A DNA stretch of 44,532 nt from an uncultured Lachnospiraceae bacterium. Lineage in GTDB: Bacteria; Bacillota; Clostridia; Lachnospirales; Lachnospiraceae. Shown piece by piece: positions 22,769 through 30,892 of the stretch (the first letter of the stretch is position 1; the number at the start of each line of letters is the position of its first letter). Below the pieces are notes generated by a model, which saw nothing but the letters and a program-made list of their open reading frames with translations, was not told where the DNA came from and ran no database searches. Location: NCBI GenBank assembly GCA_948473115.1, contig CAOKWI010000033.1:1-44532 (forward strand), given 5' to 3'. Made by a program: the position numbers and the translations under genes.

Positions 22769-23851
22769 ATGAAAAAACCAGGGAAAAAGCGGCCCAGGAT
22801 CTACGTGTGCCACACCTTTTACCATGTGTATGTGACTTTTTTAAAGGAACTGAAGCTTCCCAAAGGGCAGCAGGGGCAGGCGGATCTGGTGCTTTCCCGG
22901 ATGTCCAACGACTTTGGGGACCTTAAGGGCCGTGTGGAGGCCTCCGGGCTGTTCAGGGAAGTCATGGAGTTTGACGAAAAGCGTGAGGACTTCTTCCCGG
23001 AGCTTGCGAAGTGGAGAAAGGACACAGGGGGACTTCTGGGAAACCTGTACAACAGAATCTGTTTCACAAAGCGGTACGCGGAGCTGGAAGCGGCCTATGT
23101 GCCGGTGGATTTCAGGGAATATGAGGACATCTATGTCTATTGTGATTCGGATCCCATCGGTTATTACCTGAACCGGAACAGGATTTATTACCATGCGGTG
23201 GAGGACGGCCTGAACTGTCTGAAAAACTTTGACGCCGCGCGGTATGACAACAGAGGGCATTTCAAGCTGAAAGCCTTTCTGTCCAGGAGGCTGAACCTGA
23301 TCTTTGTGCAGAACGGTTACGGCAAATACTGCCTCGACATGGAGGTCAATGATATTTCTGCCATTAAATATCCCTGCCCCCGGTATATCGAGATGTCCAG
23401 GAAGGAACTGGTGGACAGGCTCACCGGGGCGGATAAGGAGCTGATCCTGAGAGTGTTCATCCGGGATATGGAGGAACTGAAAAGGCAGCTTTACCAGGAG
23501 GTTGGGGAGGACAGGATATTGATCCTTACGGATCCCCTGTGCTCCCTGGAGGTCAGGGAAAAGATTTTCAGGGATATTATAGGGATGTTCGAGCCGGAGG
23601 GGAAGATTTTCCTCAAGCCCCATCCCAGGGACGACCTGGATTACCGGAAAAGGTTTCCGGAATACCCCCAGTTTGACGCAAAGATTCCCATGGAAATGCT
23701 GCAGTTTTTCCCGGGAGTGCGTTTCCGGAAGGTGGTGGGGGTATTTACGGAGATCAGGGATCTGCCTTTTGCGGAGGAGACGGTCTGCCTGGGGGCGGAT
23801 TTCATGGATGCCTATGAAGATCCCCTGATACACAGGCAGAACGAGCAAATC
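22769..23851 (+). CDS. GT52/sialyltransferase-like glycosyltransferase, candidate nonulosonic acid transferase (361 aa)
   Basis: Soluble GT-B-type protein. Two motifs match the sialyltransferase families GT52/GT38/GT100: an acidic-Gly motif YYHAVEDGL with E145-D146-G147, and FLKPHPRDD at 281-289 (K-P-H-P). The opening IYVCHTFYHVYVTFLKEL is what I recall for Firmicute GT52-annotated proteins. In these families the donor is CMP-nonulosonic acid, and this locus makes CMP-pseudaminic acid (pseI, pseG, pseF), so it is the best candidate for adding that sugar. The ATG at 22769 has GAGGTG 5 nt upstream. The last in-frame stop overlaps the outer arm of the structured element at 23855-23952. Donor identity is inference. 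The reported end excludes or includes the TGA at 23852-23854 depending on convention; the stop codon is 23852-23854. Confidence 0.75.
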
Positions 23852-23854
23852 TGA

Positions 23855-23952
23855 GTGTGAGAAGAAAATCCAATTGCCGTTGGCAATTTTCGCTTGCGGC
23901 AGAGGCCGCTTCGCGAAGATTTTCTACGGCGCAAGGGAGCGCCTACTCACAC
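23855..23952 (+). ncRNA. Candidate structured RNA with a multi-branch fold
   Basis: All stems are perfect: outer GTGTGAG/CTCACAC (23855-23861 with 23946-23952); an arm AGAAAATC/GATTTTCT (23863-23870 with 23918-23925) enclosing hairpins ATTGCC/GGCAAT (23873-23887) and GCGGC/GCCGC (23896-23909); and a second arm GGCGC/GCGCC (23928-23943). It starts right after the stop codon of the GT52-like gene and ends 84 nt before the ABC transporter start. It could be a structured leader, a processed RNA, or a palindromic mobile element. No known class is recognised. Confidence 0.45.
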
Positions 23953-24036
23953 AGAAGAACGCCGGGAGCGGGCGTCCTGCCAGGTTTGCAGCGATTGAAC
24001 GCGCCACAGGAGCGGCATGGAGGGTTGTCTGGAACG

Positions 24037-25785
24037 ATGTGGAAGATTATCAAGAAGTTACAGGTATTACTGGATAAAAAGCAGAAGCGTGCCATGGGCG
24101 GCCTGATCGTCATGATGGTGATCGGGGCGTTCCTGCAGACGGCCGGCGTGGGTATGCTGGTGCAGGTGGTGGATGTGGTCATCGATCCCAATGCGGTGGA
24201 AAACAGCGCTGCGGCGGGGGCTTTGTACCGGTTCCTGGGATGCCGCAGCTACGACAGCTTTTCCGTGACGGTGATGGCGCTGCTGGCGGCGGTGTTTGTG
24301 GTCAAGAACCTGTTTCTCTTTTTCCAGCAGAAGCTGACCTTTGGGTTTGTATACACGAACCAGTTCAGGACCTCGGAGCGGATGATGCGCAATTATCTCC
24401 GCAGGGGCTATGAATTTTATCTCAATGCGGACACTGCGGTGGTGCAGAGAAGCATCACCTCCGATGTCAATAATATGTACGCCCTGATCCTGGCTTTGCT
24501 GCAGCTGTTGTCCGACGGCGTGGTGTCCCTTTTTATCGTAAGCTATTGTTTTATGAATAATGGGGCAATGACCGCCATGCTGGCGGTGGTGCTGCTTGTA
24601 TTGATGGTAGTGATCAAAAAGGTGCTCAAGCCCATTATGTACAAGGCGGGAAAGGACAACCAGGATTTCTACAGCGGACTGTTCAAATGGATTTCCCAGA
24701 CGGTCCAGGGCATCAAAGAGGTAAAGGTGAACGGCAAGGAGCAGTATTTTGTCTCCGAGTACAAAAAGTGCGGCAAGGGATATGTGGACGCAGTCCAGAA
24801 ATACAGCCTGTACAATAATATCCCCAAGCTGCTCATCGAGACGGCCTGCGTGGCTGCCATGATGGGATATATGATACTGCAGGTAGTTTCCGGAATGCCT
24901 ACGGAGCAGCTGGTAACGGCGATGGCAACCCTGGCGGCAGCCGCCATCGTACTGCTCCCTGCGGTAAACCGTATCAATAACCAGATCAATTCCATTGCCT
25001 ATTTTGAGCCTTTCTTCATGGGGGTCAGCGACAACCTGCAGGATGAGATCCAGGGGGAGAAGGTGGATCTGTCCTTTGCCACGGACGAGGAAGAAAAGCT
25101 GCCTGTGACCAGATCCATTGAATTGAAGGATATTACTTATGCCTATCCGAATACGGACAAGCTGATTTTTGACCATGCAGAGTTGACAATCCCCATCGGG
25201 GCCTCCGTGGGGATCGTGGGAACCACCGGCGCGGGGAAGAGTACCGTGGTGGATATTCTGCTGGGGCTTCTGGAGACAAGGAGCGGCGCCGTGTATGCGG
25301 ACGGCGTGGATGTCAGGCAGAATTACAGGAAATGGCTGAAAAACATAGGCTATATCCCCCAGATGATCTTCATGCTGGACGATACCATCAGGAATAATGT
25401 GGCTTTTGGCGTGCCCAGGGAGAAAATAGACGAGGACAGGCTGTGGGAGGTACTAAAGGAGGCCCAGCTGGACGAATTTATCAGGACGCTGCCGGAGGGG
25501 CTGGACACCGGCATCGGCGAGAGGGGAATCCGTCTCTCCGGAGGGCAGAGGCAGAGGATCAGCATTGCCAGGGCGCTGTACCATGACCCGGAGGTGCTGG
25601 TGCTGGATGAGGCTACCTCCGCGCTGGACAACGACACGGAGGCGGCGATCATGGAATCCATCAACAGGCTCCATGGCCGGAAGACTTTGATCATCATTGC
25701 CCACAGGCTGCAGACCATTGAAAAGTGTGATCTGGTGTACCGGGTGGAGAACGGCAGGGCGGTCCTTGAGAGAGGCAGCTTATGA
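24037..25785 (+). CDS. Type I ABC exporter, fused permease-ATPase, PglK/MsbA-like (582 aa)
   Basis: Half-transporter with a six-TM domain (about 20-320) and a C-terminal ATPase. The ATPase has all motifs: Walker A GTTGAGKST (395-403), a Q-loop in IGYIPQMIF, signature LSGGQ (500-504), Walker B VLVLDEA (D524, E525) and switch His H556. It works as a homodimer. In glycan loci such proteins flip lipid-linked oligosaccharides, as PglK does. The true start is ATG 24037: the open frame extends 60 codons upstream through the structured RNA element with non-protein-like sequence. The GGAGGG upstream is 12 nt away, rather far. The next gene overlaps by ATGA. The flippase role is inferred. Confidence 0.85.
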   Translation: MWKIIKKLQVLLDKKQKRAMGGLIVMMVIGAFLQTAGVGMLVQVVDVVIDPNAVENSAAAGALYRFLGCRSYDSFSVTVMALLAAVFVVKNLFLFFQQKLTFGFVYTNQFRTSERMMRNYLRRGYEFYLNADTAVVQRSITSDVNNMYALILALLQLLSDGVVSLFIVSYCFMNNGAMTAMLAVVLLVLMVVIKKVLKPIMYKAGKDNQDFYSGLFKWISQTVQGIKEVKVNGKEQYFVSEYKKCGKGYVDAVQKYSLYNNIPKLLIETACVAAMMGYMILQVVSGMPTEQLVTAMATLAAAAIVLLPAVNRINNQINSIAYFEPFFMGVSDNLQDEIQGEKVDLSFATDEEEKLPVTRSIELKDITYAYPNTDKLIFDHAELTIPIGASVGIVGTTGAGKSTVVDILLGLLETRSGAVYADGVDVRQNYRKWLKNIGYIPQMIFMLDDTIRNNVAFGVPREKIDEDRLWEVLKEAQLDEFIRTLPEGLDTGIGERGIRLSGGQRQRISIARALYHDPEVLVLDEATSALDNDTEAAIMESINRLHGRKTLIIIAHRLQTIEKCDLVYRVENGRAVLERGSL

Positions 25786-26807
25786 AGCTGAGTATTATTG
25801 TGCCGGTGTATAATATGGCGTCGGAGGGAAAATTAAATTACTGTATGGATTCCCTGTTAAACCAGACGGTGGAAGACTATGAGATCCTGGCGGTTGACGA
25901 TGCCTCCACGGACGGTTCCCTCAAGATTCTGCGGGATTATGAGGCAAGGTATCCGGGCAGGGTGAGGGTGATCTCGTATGCCCGGAACAGACGCCAGGGC
26001 GGCGCCAAAAACGAAGGCCTTAAGGCCGCCCGGGGCCAGTGGGTGGGGTTTGTGGACAGCGACGACTGGGTGGCGCCGGAATTTTATGAGAAGCTGATCC
26101 GCAGGGGGGAGGACACCGGGGCGGATCTGGTGGGCTGCGATTACAGTCTGGTGTCGGAGCACACCTTTGAGGTGGGAAGGGTGATCCAAAACAATACCAT
26201 GGACCAGACAGGGCCGCTGGACAGGGAAAAGCACAAAAGCCTGCTTATGCGCATGGGCAGTATGGTGATCAAGGTCTACCGGAGAAAGGTGATCGAGGAG
26301 AACGGCCTGGACTTCCCGGAGGGGATCTTTTATGAGGATAATTGTGCGGGACCGCTGTGGTCACTGTATTTCACCCGCTTTGAGAAGGTGGAGGAGCCTT
26401 TGTACTATTATTACCAGCATCAGGTATCCACGGTGCATCATATCTCCGAGGAAAAGTGCAGGGATCGGATGAAGGCGGCGGCATTGCTGTACGATCAGTG
26501 TAATGCAAGGGGATTCCTGGAAGAATATCAGCAGGAGATCGAGTACCGCTTTGTGGAGCTGTATTACGTGAATACCCTGTTTTCCTACCTGGCGGGGGTG
26601 GAACGCCCGAAGCTGTCCTTCCTGAAGGAATTGCGGCAGGGGGTGGGGGAGCGGTTCCCGGAGTTCGGGCGGAATCCCTATTACCTGGAAAATACGGGCT
26701 GTGAGGAGCAGCGGCTGATCGCGCTGCAGCAGAGGTGGAACCTTGGATTCTACCTTTTGTACCGGTTGAAACGGTATGCCTGGAAAAGGAAACAGGGAAG
26801 CCGCTGA
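25782..26807 (+). CDS. GT2 glycosyltransferase (341 aa)
   Basis: A classical inverting GT2 of the capsule/wall polysaccharide type: LSIIVPVYN, AVDDASTDGS (D39-D40), NRRQGGAKNEGL (about 69-80) and the metal site FVDSDDW (D92, D94-D95), then the EDN acidic motif near residue 187 (GIFYEDNCAGPLW). The C-terminal 150 residues are helical with no TM. It would add a sugar to the lipid-linked acceptor in the cytoplasm before export. It is translationally coupled (ATGA overlap) to the ABC exporter. Donor and linkage unknown. Confidence 0.85.
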   Translation: MKLSIIVPVYNMASEGKLNYCMDSLLNQTVEDYEILAVDDASTDGSLKILRDYEARYPGRVRVISYARNRRQGGAKNEGLKAARGQWVGFVDSDDWVAPEFYEKLIRRGEDTGADLVGCDYSLVSEHTFEVGRVIQNNTMDQTGPLDREKHKSLLMRMGSMVIKVYRRKVIEENGLDFPEGIFYEDNCAGPLWSLYFTRFEKVEEPLYYYYQHQVSTVHHISEEKCRDRMKAAALLYDQCNARGFLEEYQQEIEYRFVELYYVNTLFSYLAGVERPKLSFLKELRQGVGERFPEFGRNPYYLENTGCEEQRLIALQQRWNLGFYLLYRLKRYAWKRKQGSR

Positions 26808-26880
26808 CGGCGGTGCGGGTGATCCGGATTGTTGCGCGGTGTGCCAATACAGGCATAGGGTAGATGGGTATCAAGAAGAG

Positions 26881-26993
26881 TGGCTGACGGAAGAACTGCT
26901 GATGAAGAGACAGCTGACAGAGAGGAAGAACTGCTGACGGAGAGGCAGGATGGCTGACAGAGAGGAAGAGCGGCTGACGAAAGGATAAAGGGA
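26881..26993 (+). repeat. 20-bp tandem repeat, about six units, upstream of pseF
   Basis: Units are 26881-26895, 26896-26910 (each 15 nt), then 26911-26930, 26931-26950, 26951-26970 and 26971-26990 (20 nt, GGCTGACAGAGAGGAAGAN type). Every unit has a TGA (or related) and most have AGGA. The pseF start ATGACAGGAAGC reads like a seventh degenerate unit in which GCTGAC became AATGAC. The rest of the 186-bp spacer holds nothing else that I see. Confidence 0.75.
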
Positions 26994-27698
26994 ATGACAG
27001 GAAGCATGCGAAAAATAGCGATCATCACGGCCAGGGGAGGAAGCAGGCGGATTCCTCGGAAAAATATCAGGGACTTCTGCGGGAAGCCCATATTGGCGTA
27101 TTCCGTTGAGGCGGCGCTGGCATCCGGTGTCTTTGACCGTGTCATGGTATCCACGGAGGATGTGGAAATAGCGGAAATTGCCCGGAGGTATGGCGCAGAG
27201 GTTCCCTTTTTCCGCAGTGAAGAAACATCAAGCGACTATGCCACCACAAGTGAGGTGCTTCTGGAGGTATTGGAGGAATATGGGAAGAGGGGGGAACGGT
27301 TCGGCATGGCCTGCTGTATTTACCCCACGGCTCCCTTTGTGACGGGGGAAAAGCTGAGGAACGCGGTGGAGAGGCTGGAGGGGAGCGGTGCCGATTCGCT
27401 GGTTCCCGTGACACCGTTTTCCTATCCTCCCCAGAGGGCCATGGTCATTGAGGAGGGCAGGCTGGTGTTCCGGTATCCGGAGTATCTGGACAGCCGTTCC
27501 CAGGATCTGGTGCCCCATTATCATGACACGGGACAGTTTTATGTCTTTCGCACTGAGTCCTTCCTGCGGACGGGGAAGGTCCTGGCAGGGAACATCCTGC
27601 CTCTTGTGGTATCGGAGCTGGAGGTTCAGGATATTGACAATCTGACAGACTGGCAGATCGCGGAAATGAAATACCGGCTGATGCGGGAAAAGCGGTAA
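26994..27698 (+). CDS. pseF: Pseudaminic acid cytidylyltransferase (234 aa)
   Basis: CMP-nonulosonic acid synthetase of the NeuA/PseF family, which couples CTP and the nonulosonic acid to give the CMP-activated donor. The nucleotide loop is ARGGSRRIPRKN (13-24); the central segment YPTAPFV and the C-terminal SRSQDL-x-x-x-YHDTGQFYVFRTESF pattern match PseF rather than NeuA. Length is normal. The ATG at 26994 has AAGGA 7-8 nt upstream; an ATG four codons later is possible. It begins the pseF - acetyltransferase - pseI - pseG group. PseB and PseC are not in the window as recognisable orthologues. The Pse rather than legionaminic acid assignment rests on these motifs and on pseI. Confidence 0.85.
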   Translation: MTGSMRKIAIITARGGSRRIPRKNIRDFCGKPILAYSVEAALASGVFDRVMVSTEDVEIAEIARRYGAEVPFFRSEETSSDYATTSEVLLEVLEEYGKRGERFGMACCIYPTAPFVTGEKLRNAVERLEGSGADSLVPVTPFSYPPQRAMVIEEGRLVFRYPEYLDSRSQDLVPHYHDTGQFYVFRTESFLRTGKVLAGNILPLVVSELEVQDIDNLTDWQIAEMKYRLMREKR

Positions 27699-27712
27699 AC
27701 ACCCACAAAACC

Positions 27713-27741
27713 TATGCCGGGACGCTCTTTGCCGGGACGCA
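27713..27741 (+). repeat. 15-bp direct repeat in the spacer after pseF
   Basis: TGCCGGGACGC occurs at 27715-27725 and 27730-27740, period 15, in the 107-bp spacer between pseF and the acetyltransferase gene. Confidence 0.6.
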
Positions 27742-27805
27742 GGGTAAGCTTTACCGATGTGCAGCAGGAATTGCCGCGGACAGCCACAGAAGGGAGAACA
27801 GACAG

Positions 27806-28381
27806 TTGGAGAATTATTTATCGGAAGAAGAATTAAAGGCACTTGGATTGAAGGAATATGGCGAAGATGTGCGGATCGGCAGACATGCGGTGCTGTACAG
27901 CCCGGAGCAGCTGACCCTGGGAAGCCATGTGCGCATTGATGACTTTACGGTGGTCAGCGGGATCGTCACACTGCGGGATTACATCCATATCTCACAGTTC
28001 TGCGGACTTCATGGGGGAGATGCCGGCATCCTGCTGGAGGAGTTTTCGGGACTTGCCGGAAAGTGTTCTGTCTACGCCGTGTCGGATGATTATTCAGGGG
28101 CTTCCATGACCAATTCCATGGTTCCTGCCAAATACAGGCCGGGCATCATCAGCAGGCCGGTGCGGATCGGGAAATATACGATCCTTGGCTGTAACAGCGT
28201 GGTCTTGCCGGGGGTGACCATATCGGAGGGCACTGCGGTGGGAAGTATGTCCCTTTGTACTGAGACAACGGAGGAATGGTCCATTTATGCGGGTATCCCC
28301 GCAAAAAGGATCAGAGAGCGTAAGAGGAACCTTCTGGAACTGGAAAAGCAGATGTGGGCGGATCAGGGCATGACGAGGTAG
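27806..28381 (+). CDS. Hexapeptide-repeat sugar acyltransferase (191 aa)
   Basis: Left-handed beta-helix acyltransferase. Imperfect hexapeptide repeats run from about residue 22 to 165, with turns such as LGSHVRIDDFTVVSG and IGKYTILGCNSVVLPGVTISEGTAVG, and a basic helical tail at the end. A central loop with HISQFCGLHGG may hold the catalytic His. Such enzymes transfer acetyl or similar groups from CoA to sugar amines or hydroxyls, usually as trimers. Sandwiched between pseF and pseI, it may modify the pseudaminic acid or its precursor. The start is TTG at 27806, 9 nt after GAAGGGAG. Acceptor unknown. Confidence 0.8.
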   Translation: MENYLSEEELKALGLKEYGEDVRIGRHAVLYSPEQLTLGSHVRIDDFTVVSGIVTLRDYIHISQFCGLHGGDAGILLEEFSGLAGKCSVYAVSDDYSGASMTNSMVPAKYRPGIISRPVRIGKYTILGCNSVVLPGVTISEGTAVGSMSLCTETTEEWSIYAGIPAKRIRERKRNLLELEKQMWADQGMTR

Positions 28382-28444
28382 AAGGATTGCTTTTATGTTT
28401 TTTATGGAATGAATGGTTAATGATGTTACTGGAAGGAGGGTTTT

Positions 28445-29503
28445 ATGGATAAGGAAATCTATATCGGAGGGCGCCTTGTCAGCGAGGAAGCGCCTGCTTT
28501 TATCATAGCGGAGATGTCAGCAAACCATTTGATGGACTTTGACCGCGCGGTAGCGATCATGAGGGCGGCAAAGGAGGCGGGGGCGGATGCCATCAAGATA
28601 CAGACCTATACCCCGGATAGCATTACCCTGGATTGTGATGATCCCTGTTTCCAGATCACCCAGGGAACCATATGGGACGGAACCACATTACACAAATTGT
28701 ATGAGACGGCTTATACGCCCTGGGAGTGGCAGCCGGAATTGAAGAAAACAGCAGAGGAGATGGGACTGATCTTCTTCTCTTCGCCTTTTGACCTTCACAG
28801 CATTGATTTCCTGGAGGAAATGAGCGTGCCCGCCTATAAGGTGGCAAGTCCGGAGATTACGGACATTCCCCTTCTGAAAAAGATCGCGGGAACAGGCAAG
28901 CCTGTGATCATCTCCACGGGGATCGCCTATATGGCGGATATAGAACTGGCGCTGAGAACCTGCCGGGAGGCGGGAAATGAGCAGGTGATCCTGTTGAAGT
29001 GTACCTCCGCATATCCGTCGCCCTATGAGGACATCCATTTAAGGACAATCCCATCCATGAAGGAGAATTTTGACTGTATCCTGGGCCTGTCCGACCATAC
29101 CATGGGCAGCGCGGTGGCCGGCGCAGCAGTGGCGCTGGGAGCCAAAGTGGTGGAAAAGCATCTTACATTAAGGCGCGCCGACGGAGGAGCGGACGCCGCC
29201 TTTTCCATGGAACCGGAAGAGTTCCGGGAGATGGTGGCGGATATCCGCAGGATAGAAAAAGCCTTGGGGAAAGCGGCGTATGCCCTGACGGAGAAGCAGG
29301 AGAAGACCAGAACCTATTCCCGTTCCCTGTTTGTGGCGGAGGATATGAAGGCAGGGGAACTGTTTACACCGGAAAACCTGCGCTCCGTGCGGCCCGGCTG
29401 CGGCCTGCATACCAGGCACTACGAGGAAATACTGGGGAAAAAGATTACCAGGGATGCCAGGATGGGTACGCCTATGAGCTGGGATCTGGTGGATTTTTCG
29501 TAA
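28445..29503 (+). CDS. pseI: Pseudaminic acid synthase (352 aa)
   Basis: NeuB-family enzyme condensing 2,4-diacetamido-trideoxy-altrose with phosphoenolpyruvate to give pseudaminic acid. PseI-specific stretches are clear: FIIAEMSANH (19-28), AIKIQTYTPDSITLD and LYETAYTPWEWQ, which follow the Campylobacter PseI sequence as I recall it. The TIM barrel covers about 15-280, with LGLSDHT and VVEKHLTL; the C-terminal SAF/antifreeze-like domain (about 290-350) has the SVRPG-x-GLH motif. It has a strong AAGGAGG ribosome binding site. The stop codon lies within a 10-bp hairpin (29499-29531). Very confident. Confidence 0.93.
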   Translation: MDKEIYIGGRLVSEEAPAFIIAEMSANHLMDFDRAVAIMRAAKEAGADAIKIQTYTPDSITLDCDDPCFQITQGTIWDGTTLHKLYETAYTPWEWQPELKKTAEEMGLIFFSSPFDLHSIDFLEEMSVPAYKVASPEITDIPLLKKIAGTGKPVIISTGIAYMADIELALRTCREAGNEQVILLKCTSAYPSPYEDIHLRTIPSMKENFDCILGLSDHTMGSAVAGAAVALGAKVVEKHLTLRRADGGADAAFSMEPEEFREMVADIRRIEKALGKAAYALTEKQEKTRTYSRSLFVAEDMKAGELFTPENLRSVRPGCGLHTRHYEEILGKKITRDARMGTPMSWDLVDFS

Positions 29504-29531
29504 CAGTTCAGCCTTCGGCCAAACTGTTACG
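29499..29531 (+). repeat. AACAGTTCAG palindrome, copy 2 (perfect 10-bp stem)
   Basis: CGTAACAGTT (29499-29508) pairs perfectly with AACTGTTACG (29522-29531); inside, GCC-TTC-GGC extends the fold. It includes the pseI stop codon and lies 25 nt before the pseG start. No T-run follows, so it is not a typical terminator; it may control processing or translation between pseI and pseG. Confidence 0.6.
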
Positions 29532-29555
29532 CTGTTTCTGAATGAGGAGAAAACG

Positions 29556-30593
29556 ATGTTTCTGATTCGGGCGGATGGCAATGCAAAGATCGGGGCGGGG
29601 CATCTGATGCGGTGTCTGACCATAGCGGACGAACTGAGAAAATTAGTGGACAGCCGCCAGATCCTGTTTGTCTGTGCGGACCTACAGTCTGCGGAACTGG
29701 CGCTGAAGCGTGGATATGAGGCATTTTTGCTGTGGAGCGATCCCTGTGACATGGAAGCGGAGCTTTCCGCATGGCCCCGCATCCCTGTGAAAAATAAAGG
29801 AACAAGCATTATTATTGTGGACAGCTACTTTGCCACAAAGCGTTATTTACAGAAACTCAGGGAATATGGCAGCGTAACACTGCTGGATGATATGGGAGAA
29901 GACTGCTTCCCTGTGGACAGGCTCATTAATTATAATGCTTTTGCGGATGTAGAACGGTACGAAAACCTTTACAGGGATTCCAATGCGGAATTGATCCTTG
30001 GAAGCGCCTATGTGCCCATCAGGCCGCAGTTTTCCGAAAAGGCCTATGAGGTCAGGGAACAGGCGGAGAATGTATTGATCACTACCGGAGGCGGTGATAT
30101 TGACAATATTGCGGGACGGATCCTGAAGGGGATACAGGAAAAGGAAACGGATGGACGGTTAAATTATCATTTGGTAGCCGGAAGCTTTAACCCGCATTAT
30201 GAATGGATGAAGGCACTGGAAAAAAAGTCGGCCCATATCCATATCTATCACAATGTCCAGGATATGGCGGATCTGATGAGCCGGTGTGACCTGGCCGTCA
30301 CCGCCGGAGGCTCCACCGTCTATGAGCTTGCGGCAATGGGCGTCCCCTTTATCTGTTTCTCCTACGCGGAGAACCAGGAGAAAATGACGGAGTTCCTGGA
30401 CAGGAAGGGCATTGCCTGTTCCGCCGGGGCGTACCACAGGGATCCGGATGCCGTGCTGGGGCGGATTGCCCAATGGACTGTGGAACTGGCACGGGATCCC
30501 GAAAAGAGAACCAAATGTTATACAACGGAACGAAGGCTCACGGACGGGCTGGGCGCGAAACGGCTGGCGGAAATATTGGTAAAATCCGTATAA
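29556..30593 (+). CDS. pseG: UDP-2,4-diacetamido-2,4,6-trideoxy-altropyranose hydrolase (345 aa)
   Basis: GT-B-fold hydrolase that removes UDP from the altrosamine intermediate to give the substrate of PseI. The start MFLIRADGNAKIGAGHLMRC contains the conserved His (H16) that corresponds to the catalytic His of PseG. Further motifs are DSYFATKRY, LLDDMGE and the donor-binding loop AVTAGGSTVYELAAMGVPF. Length is normal. It completes the pseI-pseG-pseF set. A 298-bp spacer with a multi-hairpin element follows, so this may be the end of a transcription unit. Confidence 0.9.
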   Translation: MFLIRADGNAKIGAGHLMRCLTIADELRKLVDSRQILFVCADLQSAELALKRGYEAFLLWSDPCDMEAELSAWPRIPVKNKGTSIIIVDSYFATKRYLQKLREYGSVTLLDDMGEDCFPVDRLINYNAFADVERYENLYRDSNAELILGSAYVPIRPQFSEKAYEVREQAENVLITTGGGDIDNIAGRILKGIQEKETDGRLNYHLVAGSFNPHYEWMKALEKKSAHIHIYHNVQDMADLMSRCDLAVTAGGSTVYELAAMGVPFICFSYAENQEKMTEFLDRKGIACSAGAYHRDPDAVLGRIAQWTVELARDPEKRTKCYTTERRLTDGLGAKRLAEILVKSV

Positions 30594-30611
30594 CGTAAGG
30601 AATCAAAGCCC

Positions 30612-30734
30612 CCGCTGCAGAGCAGAAGGTGTCCTTTGGACACCTTGGTATTTGACCCTCGCGGCATTCGCCAAGCCATGGAACATGGCTTTATGCTCGT
30701 GCAAGCAGCGGCACAAAGTCAGTTACACTGACTT
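30612..30734 (+). repeat. Multi-hairpin intergenic element after pseG
   Basis: An outer 7-bp stem (CCGCTGC 30612-30618 with GCAGCGG 30705-30711) encloses perfect hairpins AAGGTGTCC/GGACACCTT (30626-30646) and AAGCCATG/CATGGCTT (30673-30691). A third, AAGTCAG/CTGACTT (30716-30734), lies outside. The architecture is like the element at 22614-22747, but the sequence is different. The spacer 30594-30892 holds no gene that I can support. Confidence 0.55.
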
Positions 30735-30892
30735 GGCTCATTGCTCGCGGGAATAAAGAAAGCGTGGGGAGCAGCCGTGCAGCCGGCAAAAGTGCAGGGG
30801 CGTGGGCACAGGTGACGGTTTGGACGGATCACGGAAGGGTTTGAATCGCTGTGGGAGCAGGTTACGGGGAAGTTCCGGTCGGGGAGAAACGA

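Noticed and set aside
23857..24036. 60-codon N-terminal extension of the ABC exporter
   Set aside because: Runs through the multi-stem RNA element, has no transporter-like sequence, and a normal start lies at 24037.
24067..25176. 369-codon frame antisense to the ABC exporter
   Set aside because: Shadow of a gene with all ABC motifs.
26881..26993. Possible CRISPR-like array
   Set aside because: Units are contiguous without unique spacers and are too short; it is a plain tandem repeat.
26994..30593. Sialic or legionaminic acid pathway instead of pseudaminic acid
   Set aside because: The PseI-type IQTYTPDS and YETAYTPWEW stretches, the YHDTGQFY motif of PseF and the presence of PseG argue for pseudaminic acid, though a variant sugar is possible.
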